64,000 bases of DNA from Oxyruncus cristatus (GCA_013399855.1 VXAY01000767.1:1-64000), one strand, 5' to 3'; positions 12,717-25,985 are shown, counted from the first letter of the stretch. A program made the numbers and translations. Notes: generated by a model from the sequence alone, not told the origin.

Positions 12717-14749
12717 CCTTTAATGCCGCTGCAGAAAATGAATCTAAGCAAAAGTTATTTAAAAATGTGTCCTTGAAGGGTTGAGTAGGATTGTGTAGGG
12801 AAAAAGCAACCTGTATTGTTATCAGTCAAGGAGGAGGTAAATGATAAAAGTTGTTAATTTATTAATTCCTAAACATGAGTTAGAATTGGTTCGATCAATG
12901 TTAATCTTCTGGAATGTAAACTTGTTTACTTCTAGTTTAAAGAAACTTGTTGCAATGCGATAATTGTTTTTTATACTAATCAGCCCACAGTAGCTTAATG
13001 AGAAGTAGATTTGAATAACTTAAAATAGTCATCCGAGCAGAAGTCAAAAGCTGTGAGGGAGAGAATGGACTTCTCTTAAGGTGAGAAGATAAATTTCTCT
13101 GCTGATCTCAGAGTTTAGGTGGATACAAGGCAAGGCTGAGGTGGGCAGGGAGGAGCGTTTAATACCAGTGTGATTTAGTTATTTGGTATCATATTTGGTG
13201 TAATATGATGATAGTATCTCACCTTCAATTCAAGAATTAAATTTTTACGACGCTTCTTAATTGGAAGTAAAGACACAGGTCTTTGGAGCTACCTTAGGAA
13301 TCCACGTGCCTCAGTTACCGCTGCCCAAACACACTTCAGTGAGTCAAATCTACATTTTTTTAATTTTTTTTTTAAAGATTAAAAAAAGAATAGGTGTCAC
13401 CATTCTGCTACAGGTGTGCTTTCTGTGAAATGGCACTTTAAATCTACTTGAGTGTCATTATTGAAGAGGCTCAAACAGTTTAGATCTTAATTGATATTAA
13501 TAGGAATAACCCTCAATGACGTGAACTTGGCAAGCCAGAAATTGCAGCTGTTCTCAGCAGTAGTGGCAGTAACAAAGATAATTAATTGTTTTTCCCTGGG
13601 AGATATATTTAGATTGTACAAACTAAATATTCCATTCCCTGAGCCCTAATTCAGGCTTGTATTTGTTCTGCAAATACAGCAAGTGAAACTGAAGTTAATA
13701 TTTTTTACTCTGTCACACCATTATTTGAGCTATTGCAATTATTTTTGAGAAATAAAGTATTTTAAATATTTATTACACAAGCCTTCCAGTGATGACTTAA
13801 ACAATTAATGCTGTATATGATTTTCTTAGATTAAATAAGTAATAATTCACTTTTTTTAATTTCTTTTTTTTTTAAAATTGGTTTATAGGAGCGGTACTTG
13901 ACCAGCCCCCAGCAGTAATGGGCAAGTGGTATCATGTTAAATATATAACAGAGCTTATGTTCCTGCTAGAGTTCTAGACTAAAAGTATTTTCAAGTGCAC
14001 AGAACTTCATTTGTTAAGAACTTAGTCAGCATTATAATCCTCGTGGATTATTAAAGAATATGTCTAGATTCAGTCTTGGAGTGCTCAGGGGAGTGTTAAT
14101 GGCACTGTAAGATGTTAAGACCTGTCGTGTAAGAAGCCTTTGCTTGGTTTATTGTTTGCCAGGCTTTAAATTCTTTAAATTTTCCTTAAACCATTGCTCA
14201 AAGTGGGAAGGAATGTTCATGGGTACTTCCCCTTTCCAAGTTGTGAGTGGGCTGAGCACCTGGGGAGTATTTACTTCTGGTCCTGGTTCTTGAAGCTGTA
14301 ATAGATCCACCCACAAGAACGTATATTCATATGCTTCAAGTGTGTGGTTTTTATTAACGCTTATTTTAACAGTGGTTGTAAAACTCCCGCATTTAAATGC
14401 GGTTCTATAAAGCGATGGCGTTCCGAGCGAGGGTTTCTCTCACCAGTTCTTTATAGCTATAGATACAAATAGGTATCCTTTTGTCCGTGCTGGTAACATC
14501 CCCCTTGAAAACCTAACGTGCACGGGATGCCCTGTTGCTTGCTACAACCGTAATTCCCTATTGCAGGATTTAAATCGGTGATATCCTGGAAGCAGGGGCT
14601 GCCTCGGGTTGGGCTGGGCGCAGAGGCTGGGCTTGAGCAAAGCGTGTGCCCTCCAGCAGCTCCACAAACCTCCTTCGTAGTCAAGAGATGAGCCTTTATT
14701 TCCCCTACACTAACTAATACGGCACTGAACCACCGAACTAAACATTTAC

Positions 14750-14888
14750 CTTTGTAATGTAAATATTTCCTAACCTGAGCTTCTATCAAATCCTGCAGAT
14801 ATTTGTGCTGCTCTGTGAGAGGCACGGACTTTGCAGCAGGAAAATATGTCCTTTGTGAATGGGATGAACCTCTCTTTTTCACTTGCAT
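14750..14888 (-). CDS. Candidate minus-strand exon alpha, unrecognised protein
   Basis: Product not recognised. Seen: 46 codons from an ATG (14886-14888) to a strong donor AAAG|GTAAAT (intron from 14749), leaving phase 1. The peptide starts MQVKKRGSSHSQ and contains an amphipathic, helix-like stretch LQDLIEAQVRKYL. A second possible donor, CAG|GTTAGG, lies just upstream. The segment could be a first coding exon starting at this ATG, or an internal exon after the AG in ATTTAG three codons plus one upstream; an in-frame TAG precedes it. Its phase 1 donor is compatible with the phase 1 acceptor of the candidate exon at 10494-10648. It lies antisense inside LRP1B intron 1. It could be a true nested gene, a decayed gene, or chance; no homology search was possible. 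Confidence 0.3.
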
Positions 14889-17238
14889 CTTAAATGAAAT
14901 CTAAATGGCCCATCACACCCCGCACACAGCAAAAGCAGTAGGTATAATGAAAGACTGATTACACGTAATTAGCAGTAGCAGTGATTTGAGTGTTTTGTCC
15001 TGTATCTTTCCTCAACCTACTGCCCAGAAAAAACTACTTCTTTGGTGTATTGAAAGTAGTTACTTGAGTTCATGAACTGAGTTAGTTCAGAACCCCATTT
15101 CTCTGGATCTCCATTTGTTATTTTGACCCTTATATGGCTGGAATATCAGTTACTTAGGATTTGTATTAAAAATATTAAATATTAAAAATATTGCACAGTC
15201 TGGGCTGGTATTCAGGTCTGCATCTTTTCAACAGCAGTGGATTGGAGAGGTAAAACTGCTTTTGCCTGTGTCTTCAAGTACAGTGGACTGTTCTTAATGA
15301 ATCCCCTGGTGGGGGAAACTTAGAACTATGATGCCATTAAAACAAAGCAAAAAACCAAACACCTAAGAAGTATTGTTATTACTGTGGCCATAGATCTGGC
15401 CAAACCACCTCTTTCTCATGTACGTATCCATATGTTTCCCAGGAATTGTTAAGGATTGCGTCTGCTTCAGTGATTTAGCTCAGTTGCTGAGGTTGTGCAG
15501 AGCAGCTGCAAGGAATAACTAGTGCAGCACCAACAAAACAGCCTTCTTGGTAATTCTCTGACTCTAAACCCCTCACAACTGAAATCACTCTGCTGCAGAG
15601 ATCCGAAGCCGTGTCTGTCTTCTGGGGAGAATTGCCTGGTCGTACAGTTCTGCATCTCTCTCTTTCCTGCTGCTAGAATATAATTAAAGTTGCTAAAAAT
15701 ACATGCTTTCTAATATTGTTTTTTTCTGTGTAGGCGTCTGCTGTTCCTGAGTTCTCATGGGAGGAGATGGTATAAAGATGAATGTCACTTAAGTCTCTTA
15801 AGTGGTCCATACTGCATAGGGATGGGAAAGCTGCTTATTTATGGCCTGATCCAAAGTCCCATGAAGCCTTAAAATTATATATATATATGTTTTCCGAGGA
15901 GCCTGCTGGCTTTCTCAGTTTTACAGAAGTATTTTTACCCATCAGTAGAGAGACTTCTGAACTCTGAACTACCAGTTTCATGCTACCCTGTGTGAATTTA
16001 CATTTTTAGTGCTAAGGAAATTAGTATAACAAACAGGGCCATAATTACTGTGCTTTTACAATACTGACATCATACCTAATTATGGTTTAATCTACAGAAC
16101 ATACTGTTTGTTTAATAATCCCAGCAGAGACAGTTTGAGCATATGTTTTTTGCTTCACCTGGATGTAGCTGGGAATGACTGGCAACACTGTCAGGGAAGT
16201 GACAGTTGACAAGATTTTACATATTTTACAGTATAAAATGTGGCTCACCTTTAATACACACGCAGCCACTTAAAGGTGAACAGTAATAAGCATTTAGAGG
16301 CAAAGTAGCTCAATGCAAAGAGAGTCTTTTTTCCCTTAATGTGCGGTAAAACCGAGGCATAATTTTGTTTGCACAATCTCAGCAGCTAGCAAAGCTGGTA
16401 ATAAAATCCTCAGCACCCCTCCTGAAGAAGTGAGGTCTGCTATTGCTGACACAGGTTAAATATCCATCATTCTTTTGGCTTGATAAAATGATGATATCTG
16501 CAGGTTTGATCCAGAGCTTCCTTACCTGATGGTGCCTTCTGGTTTTTATTTAAAGATTACCAGTTTTTCTTGGCTATGAATCTCTTGATTTCCTCTCCTG
16601 AATCCTCAGCCGTCATTTGGATTGTAACTATCTTTTCCCCACGTCTCAAAAAGAGTTTAGAGATTTTTAGACAGAGCAGAGAGGGGACAAAGAGGAGTTC
16701 GTATTTGTAATGGATTTCCTCCAGCCTGTTCTGTGGTGAGACCTTCCCCTGTGAAACCTGCGGTGTCATATTTATTCAGGTGTCTGCTCCTTTTTCAGCA
16801 CATCAGGCTTATGAGCCTGATTTCCATGAGTGCAGTGGAACTTCTTAAAAGTTAGGATTGTATTGGCCACCTTTCAGTCATCAGACACCAGGACAGTTTG
16901 GGAAAAGCAGTTATGTTAAAAATTATTTCTTCCTTCGTTTTGTGCGACTAAAACCTTTAGTGTGTTTCTGGACTCCTGCACACTCTCCTATCGATTCTTT
17001 TCGTGATGCTGTCTTTAGTTTCCTAATTGCCTGTTTCTCTTGACCATCCTGTGTGGCACAAATAGCCTCAGGGACAGCAGGGATTTGAAAAAGCAATAGC
17101 TGAGGCAAGCCTTCCCACAGGAACGCTGCCTTTGAATTAAATGTTTCCTCCATAAGGATGTGAGACTGTTCTGCTTTGTCAAGTGTCCAAATGTCTCAGC
17201 AACAAACTTTTAGACATATTTGTACGAAGTTGCTTGAT

Positions 17239-17310
17239 AATATTGTATCCAAAGTTGTCTTTATTTTTCCTTATAATACTGTATCCAAAATTGTCTTTAT
17301 TTTTCCTTAT
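17239..17310. repeat. 36-bp tandem duplication
   Basis: Two adjacent 36-base units, 17239-17274 and 17275-17310, differ at two positions (TATT/TACT and AAGT/AAAT). The unit contains GTATCCAAA and TTGTCTTTATTTTTCC. Confidence 0.95.
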
Positions 17311-19960
17311 ATTTGTTCTGATATCTGGTCTTTCTACGGTATTTTTTAAGAATACTGGTTAACATTTATGAACAATATTAAAATATCACCTTAATAAGCC
17401 AAAGGAATAATTAACTAAACTGGTAGTTCCTTCAGTTTGGTTTGGCTTTGAATAATTCAGTACCTAATGGATATATGTGTATATATGATTGTTTTAAAAA
17501 AATGGGTTAATGTTTCAAAACCTCAATAATTTTTTTTTTTTTAATTGGAATTAAATAATCCAGAGTGATAGTACATGGTTTTCCTTGCATGATGAACCAA
17601 TGGTGACCCTAGAATGAAGCCTAAGACAAGACTTGATTCCTGCAAGAAAGCTCCTATCAGGGAAGGGTGAATCTTTTAAAAGATTAAAAAATCCTTTAAA
17701 AAGAAAGGGTTTTGTTATCATTCTGAACTTGAAGCTTGTGATGATCTTCTCATCCTTTTATCAATCCAGCTCTTCTCAGTGTCAAAGCTTTGACCATTTC
17801 CCTCTTGTTTCCGAGGAGCACATGGGCTCATTAATCCTGCCTGTCGTTACTCGAGGCTCACGGAGCTCACCCTGTGCCATTCCCGCTGTCCTGGGGGGAT
17901 AATAAATCCAAGCAGGGGTCGTTCCAAAACTTGTTTGTAGGTAGCTGGGTGAAACTGTGCTGATATCGAATCCATCCATTACTTTGATGGGATCCTTCTT
18001 TTCTAACGTGTCCTTTTTTAGGCAGAATGCAACCTGCCCTCCTTAAAAGCCATTTAAAATTTTCCAGCAGCAACTTTTTTGCTAAATATTGCATCTTGTT
18101 ACGTGTGAATAATATGTTTGCCTACTCAGAAAATCACATTGAAGACATACTGACAGCAGCAGCTAAAATCACAATACGTTGCTCTCTAGTGGTGTTAAAA
18201 TTATTATTCACTGAATAAATTTCTAAATTATACCTTAAATTATCAGTCTTGGATCATGCCATCAGAAATGCCAGACCTGAACTGCTAGAAGATCACAATT
18301 TTAACTACTTTCCCAACTGTTAAATTGCAATTAAGCCTTCATTAGGCAACCCTTTGGTATGCGATTGACTTAATTCTTACAATTTCACTTACAACTGTTG
18401 ACTGGAGTTATTTAAAATAATGGATGATACTTCAGTAGGGCCCAGCATAAATATGGGGCCATTTGTAGGCTTAGAGTCAATTTTACATGAAAAATAGATT
18501 GATTTTTTTTGTTGTTGTTGCAAATTTCTGATATTACTACCGAATTTTTAGTGTTTGTTCCAAGCTTTTTTGTTATTGAAGTTATGTGGCATCTGATGTG
18601 AATCGAATAGTCAACTCTGGTAACAAGATTATCCTTTTAGCTGTTTATATTGACAGTATTAAGAAAGGAATATCAGCTTGGTTTTCTCCTAATTCTCTCA
18701 TCCTTCTAATAACTGAATTTAAGGATATCTTAGTATTTACCCCATTTCTGTGTAGATTAATTATCCCACTATAAAACAAACGTGTATTAAACATATGTAG
18801 TTTCTTAGAGAAGCAGATTTGCCTGTTTCATTTAATATAAATCTCTTGTTGCACAAAACAAAACCGTCGCATTTAAGATTTTTCTGGTCATTAAAACTGA
18901 ATTATGAAATAGGCCTCCATCTGCTGTTGAAACCTGTTCATCATTATTTCGTGTCATTTTAAGTGGGATCATTCTGAGATATGCTCAGTGACAGCAGGCT
19001 TGGCTCTCCCAGCTATGAGGGTTTGGTAGGACAGGGCTTCTTTCCTAGCTGCAAGAATATGTTTGTTGTCTTCTGGTAAGCTTTTCTCCAAGAGTTTGAG
19101 TCTCACTTCTCCTGCCTTGCCATCTCCCGCAGAATTACGTATTTTAACAGTGCACTTCAACTGTGTGCAAGTTGCAAATTCCTCCCCCAGCTGTGGGATA
19201 AATCCAGCCTTGCTATCCATCGAGCCTGGCCACTATCTGGGCGACACTGAGCGTGGTTAGCAGAGCAGTTAGTGTTAAATGACTGGCAGAGGAGTGGGCA
19301 GGGAAGATGGATGGCCCCGCGTGAAGTGTGAGCCGAGGGCGGCCACTCGGAGCTGGCTAAACAGGAGCTGCTTGCTGCAGCGACAGCTCCGTGCCCGCCG
19401 TGGCAAATGTGGGCTCTGCTGGAATAGATGAGCCTAGGAAGGCAGGAATTCCACTGCTGGGTTCAAGAACTGCATTGACAACCTTTGAAGGAGCTGGATT
19501 GGGAAACCTCATGAGGTCGCTGATGGCCCTGCGTGTTTTGAGGCTCTTTGGAGTTGTTAATGGTTTCCCAGTTGGTCCTGAAGTTGGGAGGGAAGGGAGA
19601 AACTCCCACTGAATACAAAAGAAGTAATATAGTATATGAACTCCTGGGATTTTTCTTGAACAAACCATTTAGCTGCTGGAAGACTCAGTGATTTCAGGAT
19701 TAAACTGTTTGGTATCATATTCCATTGGCAAAAGGAATACAATTTGTCCATGGGTCCTGAAGTGAAGCAAAGGAGCAAACCAAGCACCAATGATAAAACA
19801 GCCTCAACATTCCCCTCCAGGGAAATAAAAGAGAAAGCAAAGAAGATGGTTCAGTTCAGTCCGGATACTTCAGAGTTCCTCCCATACTGCTTTGGGTCTT
19901 TTCATCCTTTATGACAACTTGTTGCTTATACTTATTTTTTCTGGTGTGTGTTTTTCTTTT

Positions 19961-19990
19961 TTGTTTGTTTGTTTTGTTTTTTTTTTTTTT
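19961..19990. repeat. (TTTG)n plus T15 run adjoining repeat copy 1
   Basis: TGTTTG units pass into 15 T bases (19976-19990). On the minus strand this is an A15 run located just after the AATAAA of the 341-bp repeat, then (CAAA)n. It is consistent with a degenerating poly(A) tail. Confidence 0.85.
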
Positions 19991-20003
19991 AAATTTGAAA
20001 GTG

Positions 20004-20344
20004 TTTTATTTCAGGAGAAAAAAAATGCTGCCTTTAAAAGACATTAAGGACGTTTTTATCTGGGACTGGCACAAGGATTGCTAATGATCAAATTATACAG
20101 CAAGCAAAATGTGTGGAAGGAGAGCCTAATCTACCATGTTAAGAACCCTGATCTTTAAATTTGCTCTCTATGGGCAAGCCACAGTCTCCAGCCTAAGAAA
20201 CAGGATTGGCTTTGAAATAATTTAGGTGATGAACGGTTGCTTCTCTGTCCACGTGCATTAAATTTTGGTCCTTGAAACTGTTGTCTCTGGCCTTTCATCC
20301 GTGCTTGCTGTGTCCAGGCCAGAGGAACAGGCTGTTGTGAATTA
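20004..20344 (-). repeat. Unclassified dispersed repeat, copy 1 (341 bp), retrocopy-like
   Basis: Nearly identical to 41567-41909, with only two substitutions and two small indels. Read on the minus strand it ends in AATAAAA (TTTATT at 20005-20010 on +), followed 13 bases later by a 15-A run (T run 19976-19990). That looks like a polyadenylated transcript end. The minus strand carries an open frame running to 20155 with NSQQPVPLAWTQQ and a basic R/Q/S-rich stretch; no protein family was recognised. It is not CR1 by sequence. It could be a small retroposon family, two insertions of a processed transcript fragment, or a gene-conversion pair. Confidence 0.85.
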
Positions 20345-23300
20345 TTCCCATTATACAACTGGCTGAGCTATCTACATCTTACCTAACTGTAACTTTCCTT
20401 CATAAAGTTACCTGCTCTCTGAAAGAAAACTTAAAATTTTACTTTTATTCAAAACAATGATAAACATCATATTTTTGTCTTGTTATTCCCACAATGTTCC
20501 CAGTATCTTAAAATATTGCAAGAGTTTAGTATGTGCTTTTCCTTCCTTGTGTGGACAGATGTCATCCTGTTAGAGCTTGAAATATTCAAATCAAATGGCT
20601 TTGTTATGTTTTACACGGTAATAAAACTACCACATTAAAACAATGACATCATTGATTACCCTTTGATAGATTAAATTTATCTAAATTAATTATCTTTCAT
20701 TATTTGCTAAAAATGTTCATATGTGAAAATTCAGTGATAGAACATCTGCTCAGCAGAGGCCTTATCAAAGGTATTGTAATAAGCTATGTAATGAATGTTT
20801 GGGCTTTCAAAAGAGAAAATATTGTGTGGCATTTATTTAAATAATTTGTCTCAAGTCAGGATTTCCACCCTGCTTTGAGAAAGAGAAGCAATTTTGCCGT
20901 GAAAACATTACAATTAAATTTGAAAGCTTTACAACCAGTGAAGTTAAAAGCATAACTTGGAAATATCTGAGTTCCAGCAGCTAACACAGATAGGAGATGA
21001 AAAAGATTCATTTGAAGTCCTGCTTGGAGGCACAGTGAGTGGCGCTCTGCGTCGGGCCGGGTTTGAAATCAGCTCCGGGTGACTTGTTCTCAGTCCCCAT
21101 CCGTCTGCTCATTTCTTCTGCTCTTCAGGAGTTTGCCTGTCAGACCTTTCGGAGATTTGATCCTTGGAGTAGCTGAAAGCCTGAGTCTGTTCTCCATTGA
21201 GTTTCCTTATGAAGCGGGAAGCGTGTCTGTGTACAAGAAATGTATTATTCAACTCATCTCTCCTAGAATTTCTTTTGCATGTAACAGTTTCTACCGCTTA
21301 TCCAGCTGGACTAGAAAGTGCATAGCATCCTTATCTTGCCAAGATGCTCACAGTTCCTTATAAATACTTTTTTTCCCCGGTAAACTTTTAATTTTTTTTT
21401 TAAATCTGTTACAACCATTTCCTCCTGTTGAGGAGGAAATGAAATGATAATATTATGAACGCAGTATGACAACAAGGTGGAGGGGCTCAGGTGTTTTCAC
21501 ATTCCATATGAATGGTTTTTTTTCAAAGGCATTTTGTCCTGTGCCACGTGAAAGACTTGTTTCAGTGGAAGCCTTTGAGGACTTTCCACAAGTGAGAGCA
21601 TTTTTCCTCATGTTCACCCTGGCACTGGCTGTCAGCGGCTGAAGGGGCACGTTGTTGACTCTGTTATGGGCCTTGGCTTTCTTTATACGTGGAGGGATAA
21701 GTGATGGTCACTTTGACCCTCCAACCTGACATTAACATTCAATCTAATTCTGGCTGTTTGGAAAGAAGGACAACTTCACCCTGGGGAATGTGTTTGTGTG
21801 TTTCCCCCAGGTTTCAAGGACGTAAAAGATAATTGTGAGGAGCTGGTTCATAGGGAGCTTGTTGGGCCTTTAGCCTCCTTTCTATATAGGGCTCCTTGGG
21901 GCAGGGATTGGCAAATGACAAGATTACCTGTAATGTTTTTCTATCAGTGTCTCTCTATTGTATTAAGGAAGGCACCTGGCTATTCTGTAGTATTTTGGTG
22001 CCATTACAGAACATCACTATCATGTCATTTTGTAGTTTGCTGAGATATGTATTATTGTGTGACCTTTTGCTGATTAGGTAAAAATTGGCTCAGGTATATT
22101 TGGGTGTTTCTCATTATCTGAGCATTTCTGAGATTTCTCTGTCCATAAAGTGTGCCAAATTAAGTCTAAATAATAACCTTCTCTGGTTCATATCCACAGG
22201 AGGTGACTCAGGGTCAGCCTCCTTAATGGAAATAGGTTTTTGGCAAAGGCAGAGCTAAAATGAACAAGGAACAACGTTGTCCCTCGACTTATCCCCTGCC
22301 TACTTCCAAAAATACTCCAGGATTTGCATGAAGCAGTGGATGTTTCTAGTCTTCTTGTTAATACTGATCTCTATCAATATTTGCTTAGTCTGATCCATAA
22401 GTTACAGTAGCACAGAGCAATTCTGAAAAATATGAGGAATTCTTGTAGCTGTGTGAGATGTAAATAAGGTATTTGAGCATGAATATTACAAACTACGTCA
22501 TGGGCTCAGGATTAGGAGGTCTGATGTCAATCAAAAGACTGACCAGGCTCCAAACGAGATGCCTCTGACCTTTTTGGGAGGAATATGTGCAGACCGAGGG
22601 AAGCTGACACATGGAATTTAAATGTATGTGGCTTAAACTGAACATGTGGTGCTTTTACTGACTGGTACCTGTGCATGTGCTTTGCCTTTGCAATTAGTTG
22701 ATTAGTAAATGCTGAGTAAGTGATAACTAATGTGTCAGGAACTGAATAAATACACATAAAACATCCGTATTCCTGTTTAGAAGTGAGATATTGAACATTC
22801 CCACAGCTCTTCAAGCCTCTTTATGCTGTGGAAGCAAAAATCAGGGTCTGGGAGATCTTGAGAGAGATTTTTGGATTCTGTGAATAAAACTTTATGACTT
22901 TGAACACAACATTGTACTGAACTTGGGTAGGACAGAAATAGATGATCTCATTTTTTAGACCCTGAATATAAAACTCTATTTACTGCTTTGCGAGACGCAT
23001 TCCAAGGATTTTGTCTATAGTTTAGTGCAGCCAAAACGTAAATGTTTTACTGTGTGCTGGACTCTAAAAATGTAGATTTAACTCAACAGGTATAAAAGGT
23101 TTGAAAAGTATTATATAAAGTCTGAAAGTCATAAGTAGGAAGTGCTGTGCACGCTCTTTCTTCCCATCTCCCTTTCAGTTACAGTAATTTAGGTTTTAGC
23201 ATATGATGAATTCTGTCATAAATTGCTACTGGAATATACTTTTCAGCTTTGGAGTAAATTTTGCTGGAATTAATCTGCAAACCCTCCCATGTTTCAGTGA

Positions 23301-25019
23301 GAGATCAAAGAAAATCCCAAATGGAAAACATGCTTTGGAGAGGGGGGAAAAAAAAAAAAGAATTCTGAGTTCTTAAGCTCTTGTAATGAAGATAACTTAA
23401 TTAAAATCAAAGCAAAACTAATTAAGAACTTAAAAGTGCAAGTTTTTAGTTGCATAATAGTTGAAAACATGGCAGAATGGGTTTACTATCACTGGGAGAA
23501 GTTCCTGGTCATGCAGACAAGTGATGCAGTCACCAGTGGATCCAAATGAAAATGTACAGATTGCACTTGTCTGACCACTCCTGTTGGCCTTTTTGCTCCT
23601 TGTTAGTCTTCCTGCTCTTTTGCTTCTGGGGGAAAAAAAAAAAAAAAAATTGCTATTTTGGCAGCCAATTCCCCTTCTCTCTGGGGAGTTTTGTCTGGGT
23701 CTGCAGCTGGGGACAAACCAGCTGAGAACTTGTATGTGTTTATCTTTTGCGTTCATGGATTTCGTGGCTCTTTCCTTGATCTTGCCATTCACAAATGGAA
23801 AAAAGAGAGCACAAAAGAGAGCACCTCCCCCTAGTTTATGTGCACCTTTTCTTGCCCTTTTCCTTTCTTGAAGAAGGAGAGGGAATTGCAAATGGCAAAG
23901 TTTTTTTGTTTCACTTGAAGTGTGGTGAAAATACCATTTTTTAAGTGCAAAATCTAATGAAATTGAGTTCATGAACCATTCTTGCCTTGTGTTAATCTTA
24001 AGCTATTGTTATAAAAGCTTTAAAAAATTATGTTATGATGAACTTTCATCCCTAAACAGTCATTCACATCGTGCTATATGATATCACTCAAAAGCTTCTG
24101 TTTATGCTTAGTTTGCACACGTGTTTTTTCCGAATGTTTAGAGGAAGCCTAATGAGCAGCCTCCCTGCTATAACGGATCAAGACTTCACCAGGCTGAGTT
24201 TTGTTCACTTTGAAGAGTGTTGCCATATGGGAGGGTTGTTTTCTCAGGCTCTCAGGTGCTCTCAGCAGATGGAGATGGAAGTACCCTGAAGACAACACGC
24301 CGAGAACTGCCATCGGAGGGTGGTGGTGGGGTAACCTAGACCAGAGCAGAAACCTGGCAGATCCACAGAGCACCCAGGCAAGGGGATGCTGAAAGAAGGT
24401 GGGAAGGGACAGTGCTGACCCCTGCAGGGAAGCACAGTTCTGGAAATGGGCAGCTTCTCTGTGTGCCTGGTTCCTTGACAAAGGCAGTTATCAATTAGAT
24501 TCACAGCAAATCGTTGACAGTCTCGTGGTAGCGCTGAAGAAGCTCTCAATTATATAAATGTTATCTCCTGTATAGTTCCTTTCAAGAGCACTGTTGACCT
24601 GCTTTTTGTTATTGAATTCCCTCAAATAAGAAGGATCTAGATCCCTTTGACCTCTACCACTCCGTGTGATCATGGACAGTGATTTTATGCCTGGTTATTT
24701 AGGAGCTGAATGTATGTTCACAGAGGCAGCTGCCTTGTTAAGCCAGGAGAATTCCTGATGTAGGCACACATTGGTCACTGCCTCGTGTGCTGGTTGATGT
24801 TTGGGGTTTTTTTTCCCCCTTTTCTGTTCTCATCGTGATGGAATTACGGTTTTCCAACTTTCGTGTAATTGCATAAATTATATTTGTAATTGCTTTACTA
24901 ATGGAGATTTTGAGCTTTGTACTCTTAAAAATATGCTCATCTTTAAAAAACCAAAACCAAAACGAGCACAAACACATTTTTGGCTCTGGAAATGTTGACT
25001 TTAAAACAAAGGCACCTGC
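20345..25019 (+). other. Intronic DNA, no gene recognised
   Basis: AT-rich intron without recognisable repeats apart from short homopolymers (21.39, 23.35 and 23.63 kb). Open frames here, including 180 codons on the minus strand at 23430-23972, lack exon signals or family motifs. Confidence 0.6.
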
Positions 25020-25055
25020 CTTTTTTTTTTTTTTTTTTTTTTTTAATTTTCCTTA

Positions 25056-25072
25056 NNNNNNNNNNNNNNNNN
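25056..25072. other. Assembly gap (17 N) inside a T tract
   Basis: N run with T tracts on both sides (25020-25044 and 25073-25087). The sequence after each T tract is almost the same (AATTTTCCTTA before the gap, AACTTTCCTTC after it), suggesting the two contig ends overlap. Confidence 0.97.
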
Positions 25073-25985
25073 TTTTTTTTTTTTTTTAACTTTCCTTCTC
25101 AGAGGCACTGCCAGGTGTTTGCAGCACAGGATAGGACTATAGGAGTACTATCCTTAGGGAGGCAAAGCTTTCATTTACCCATAGAGGAATGATTTCTAAC
25201 CATCTGCTCTGTATCTCAAAGAATTGGGATGTTAAAAACGTGATTTCCTCATCCGCTGGGAACCTGCCTGTGCAGCTCACATAATACAGAAGGAAAAAGG
25301 GTGAGGAGAGGTGTCACTGACAAGAATTGTATTCCTCACTTCTAAGGCCATCCTAGATGACTTTTTTAAGAATAGTTTCTTTTCTTTTTTTAAAAAAACC
25401 CCACTAATTAATTCATGTTTGTGATTAACTGGTCCAATTCCTTCTTCAAAAATAGCAACTGAAAATAAAGATAATTCTATAGCTATGCAAAAGAAAACAG
25501 TTCAAAAAAGCACTTTCAGAGTTAGTAAAACCCTGAGATAAAATTAAGCTGCTTTTTTCTAAACAAGATTTATTTTTCAAAGTGTTTTATAACTTAGTGG
25601 CATTTTTACTCTGCTAGGTTTTTCTAGAGATAGAGAATATAAACACCTTAGATCTCCATAATTTCTTAATTGTTGCCTAACATGCAAACCAAGAATTTAA
25701 TAATATGGAAATAGCTTTTTTTTTTTTTTTAAGTAGAAAACAAGTCTTTTTTTCAGAGCACACATGCTCAACTGTGAGCTATGTATGAAATTGCTTTTCA
25801 GAACTTGTTTATATCCACTTAGGCTATTTTCACAATCTCTGCCTAAAAGAGGAACAAATGCAAGATTTACTTGTGTAGGCAGATGTGACCATCTGCAGAT
25901 TTGAAAGAACTTGGTGCACTAATAGGCAAGAGATAATCACCCTGCCAGTTTTTGTTTCAGACTCTCATTACTCTTGAGCGTGGTG

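Noticed and set aside
18969..19220. 83-codon minus-strand frame with soluble-protein-like composition
   Set aside because: Not listed as a CDS because no convincing acceptor was found, the start context is weak and no family was recognised; kept only within a finding.
23430..23972. 180-codon minus-strand open frame
   Set aside because: It passes through a poly(A) tract giving a poly-Phe run and shows no recognisable domain or exon boundaries.
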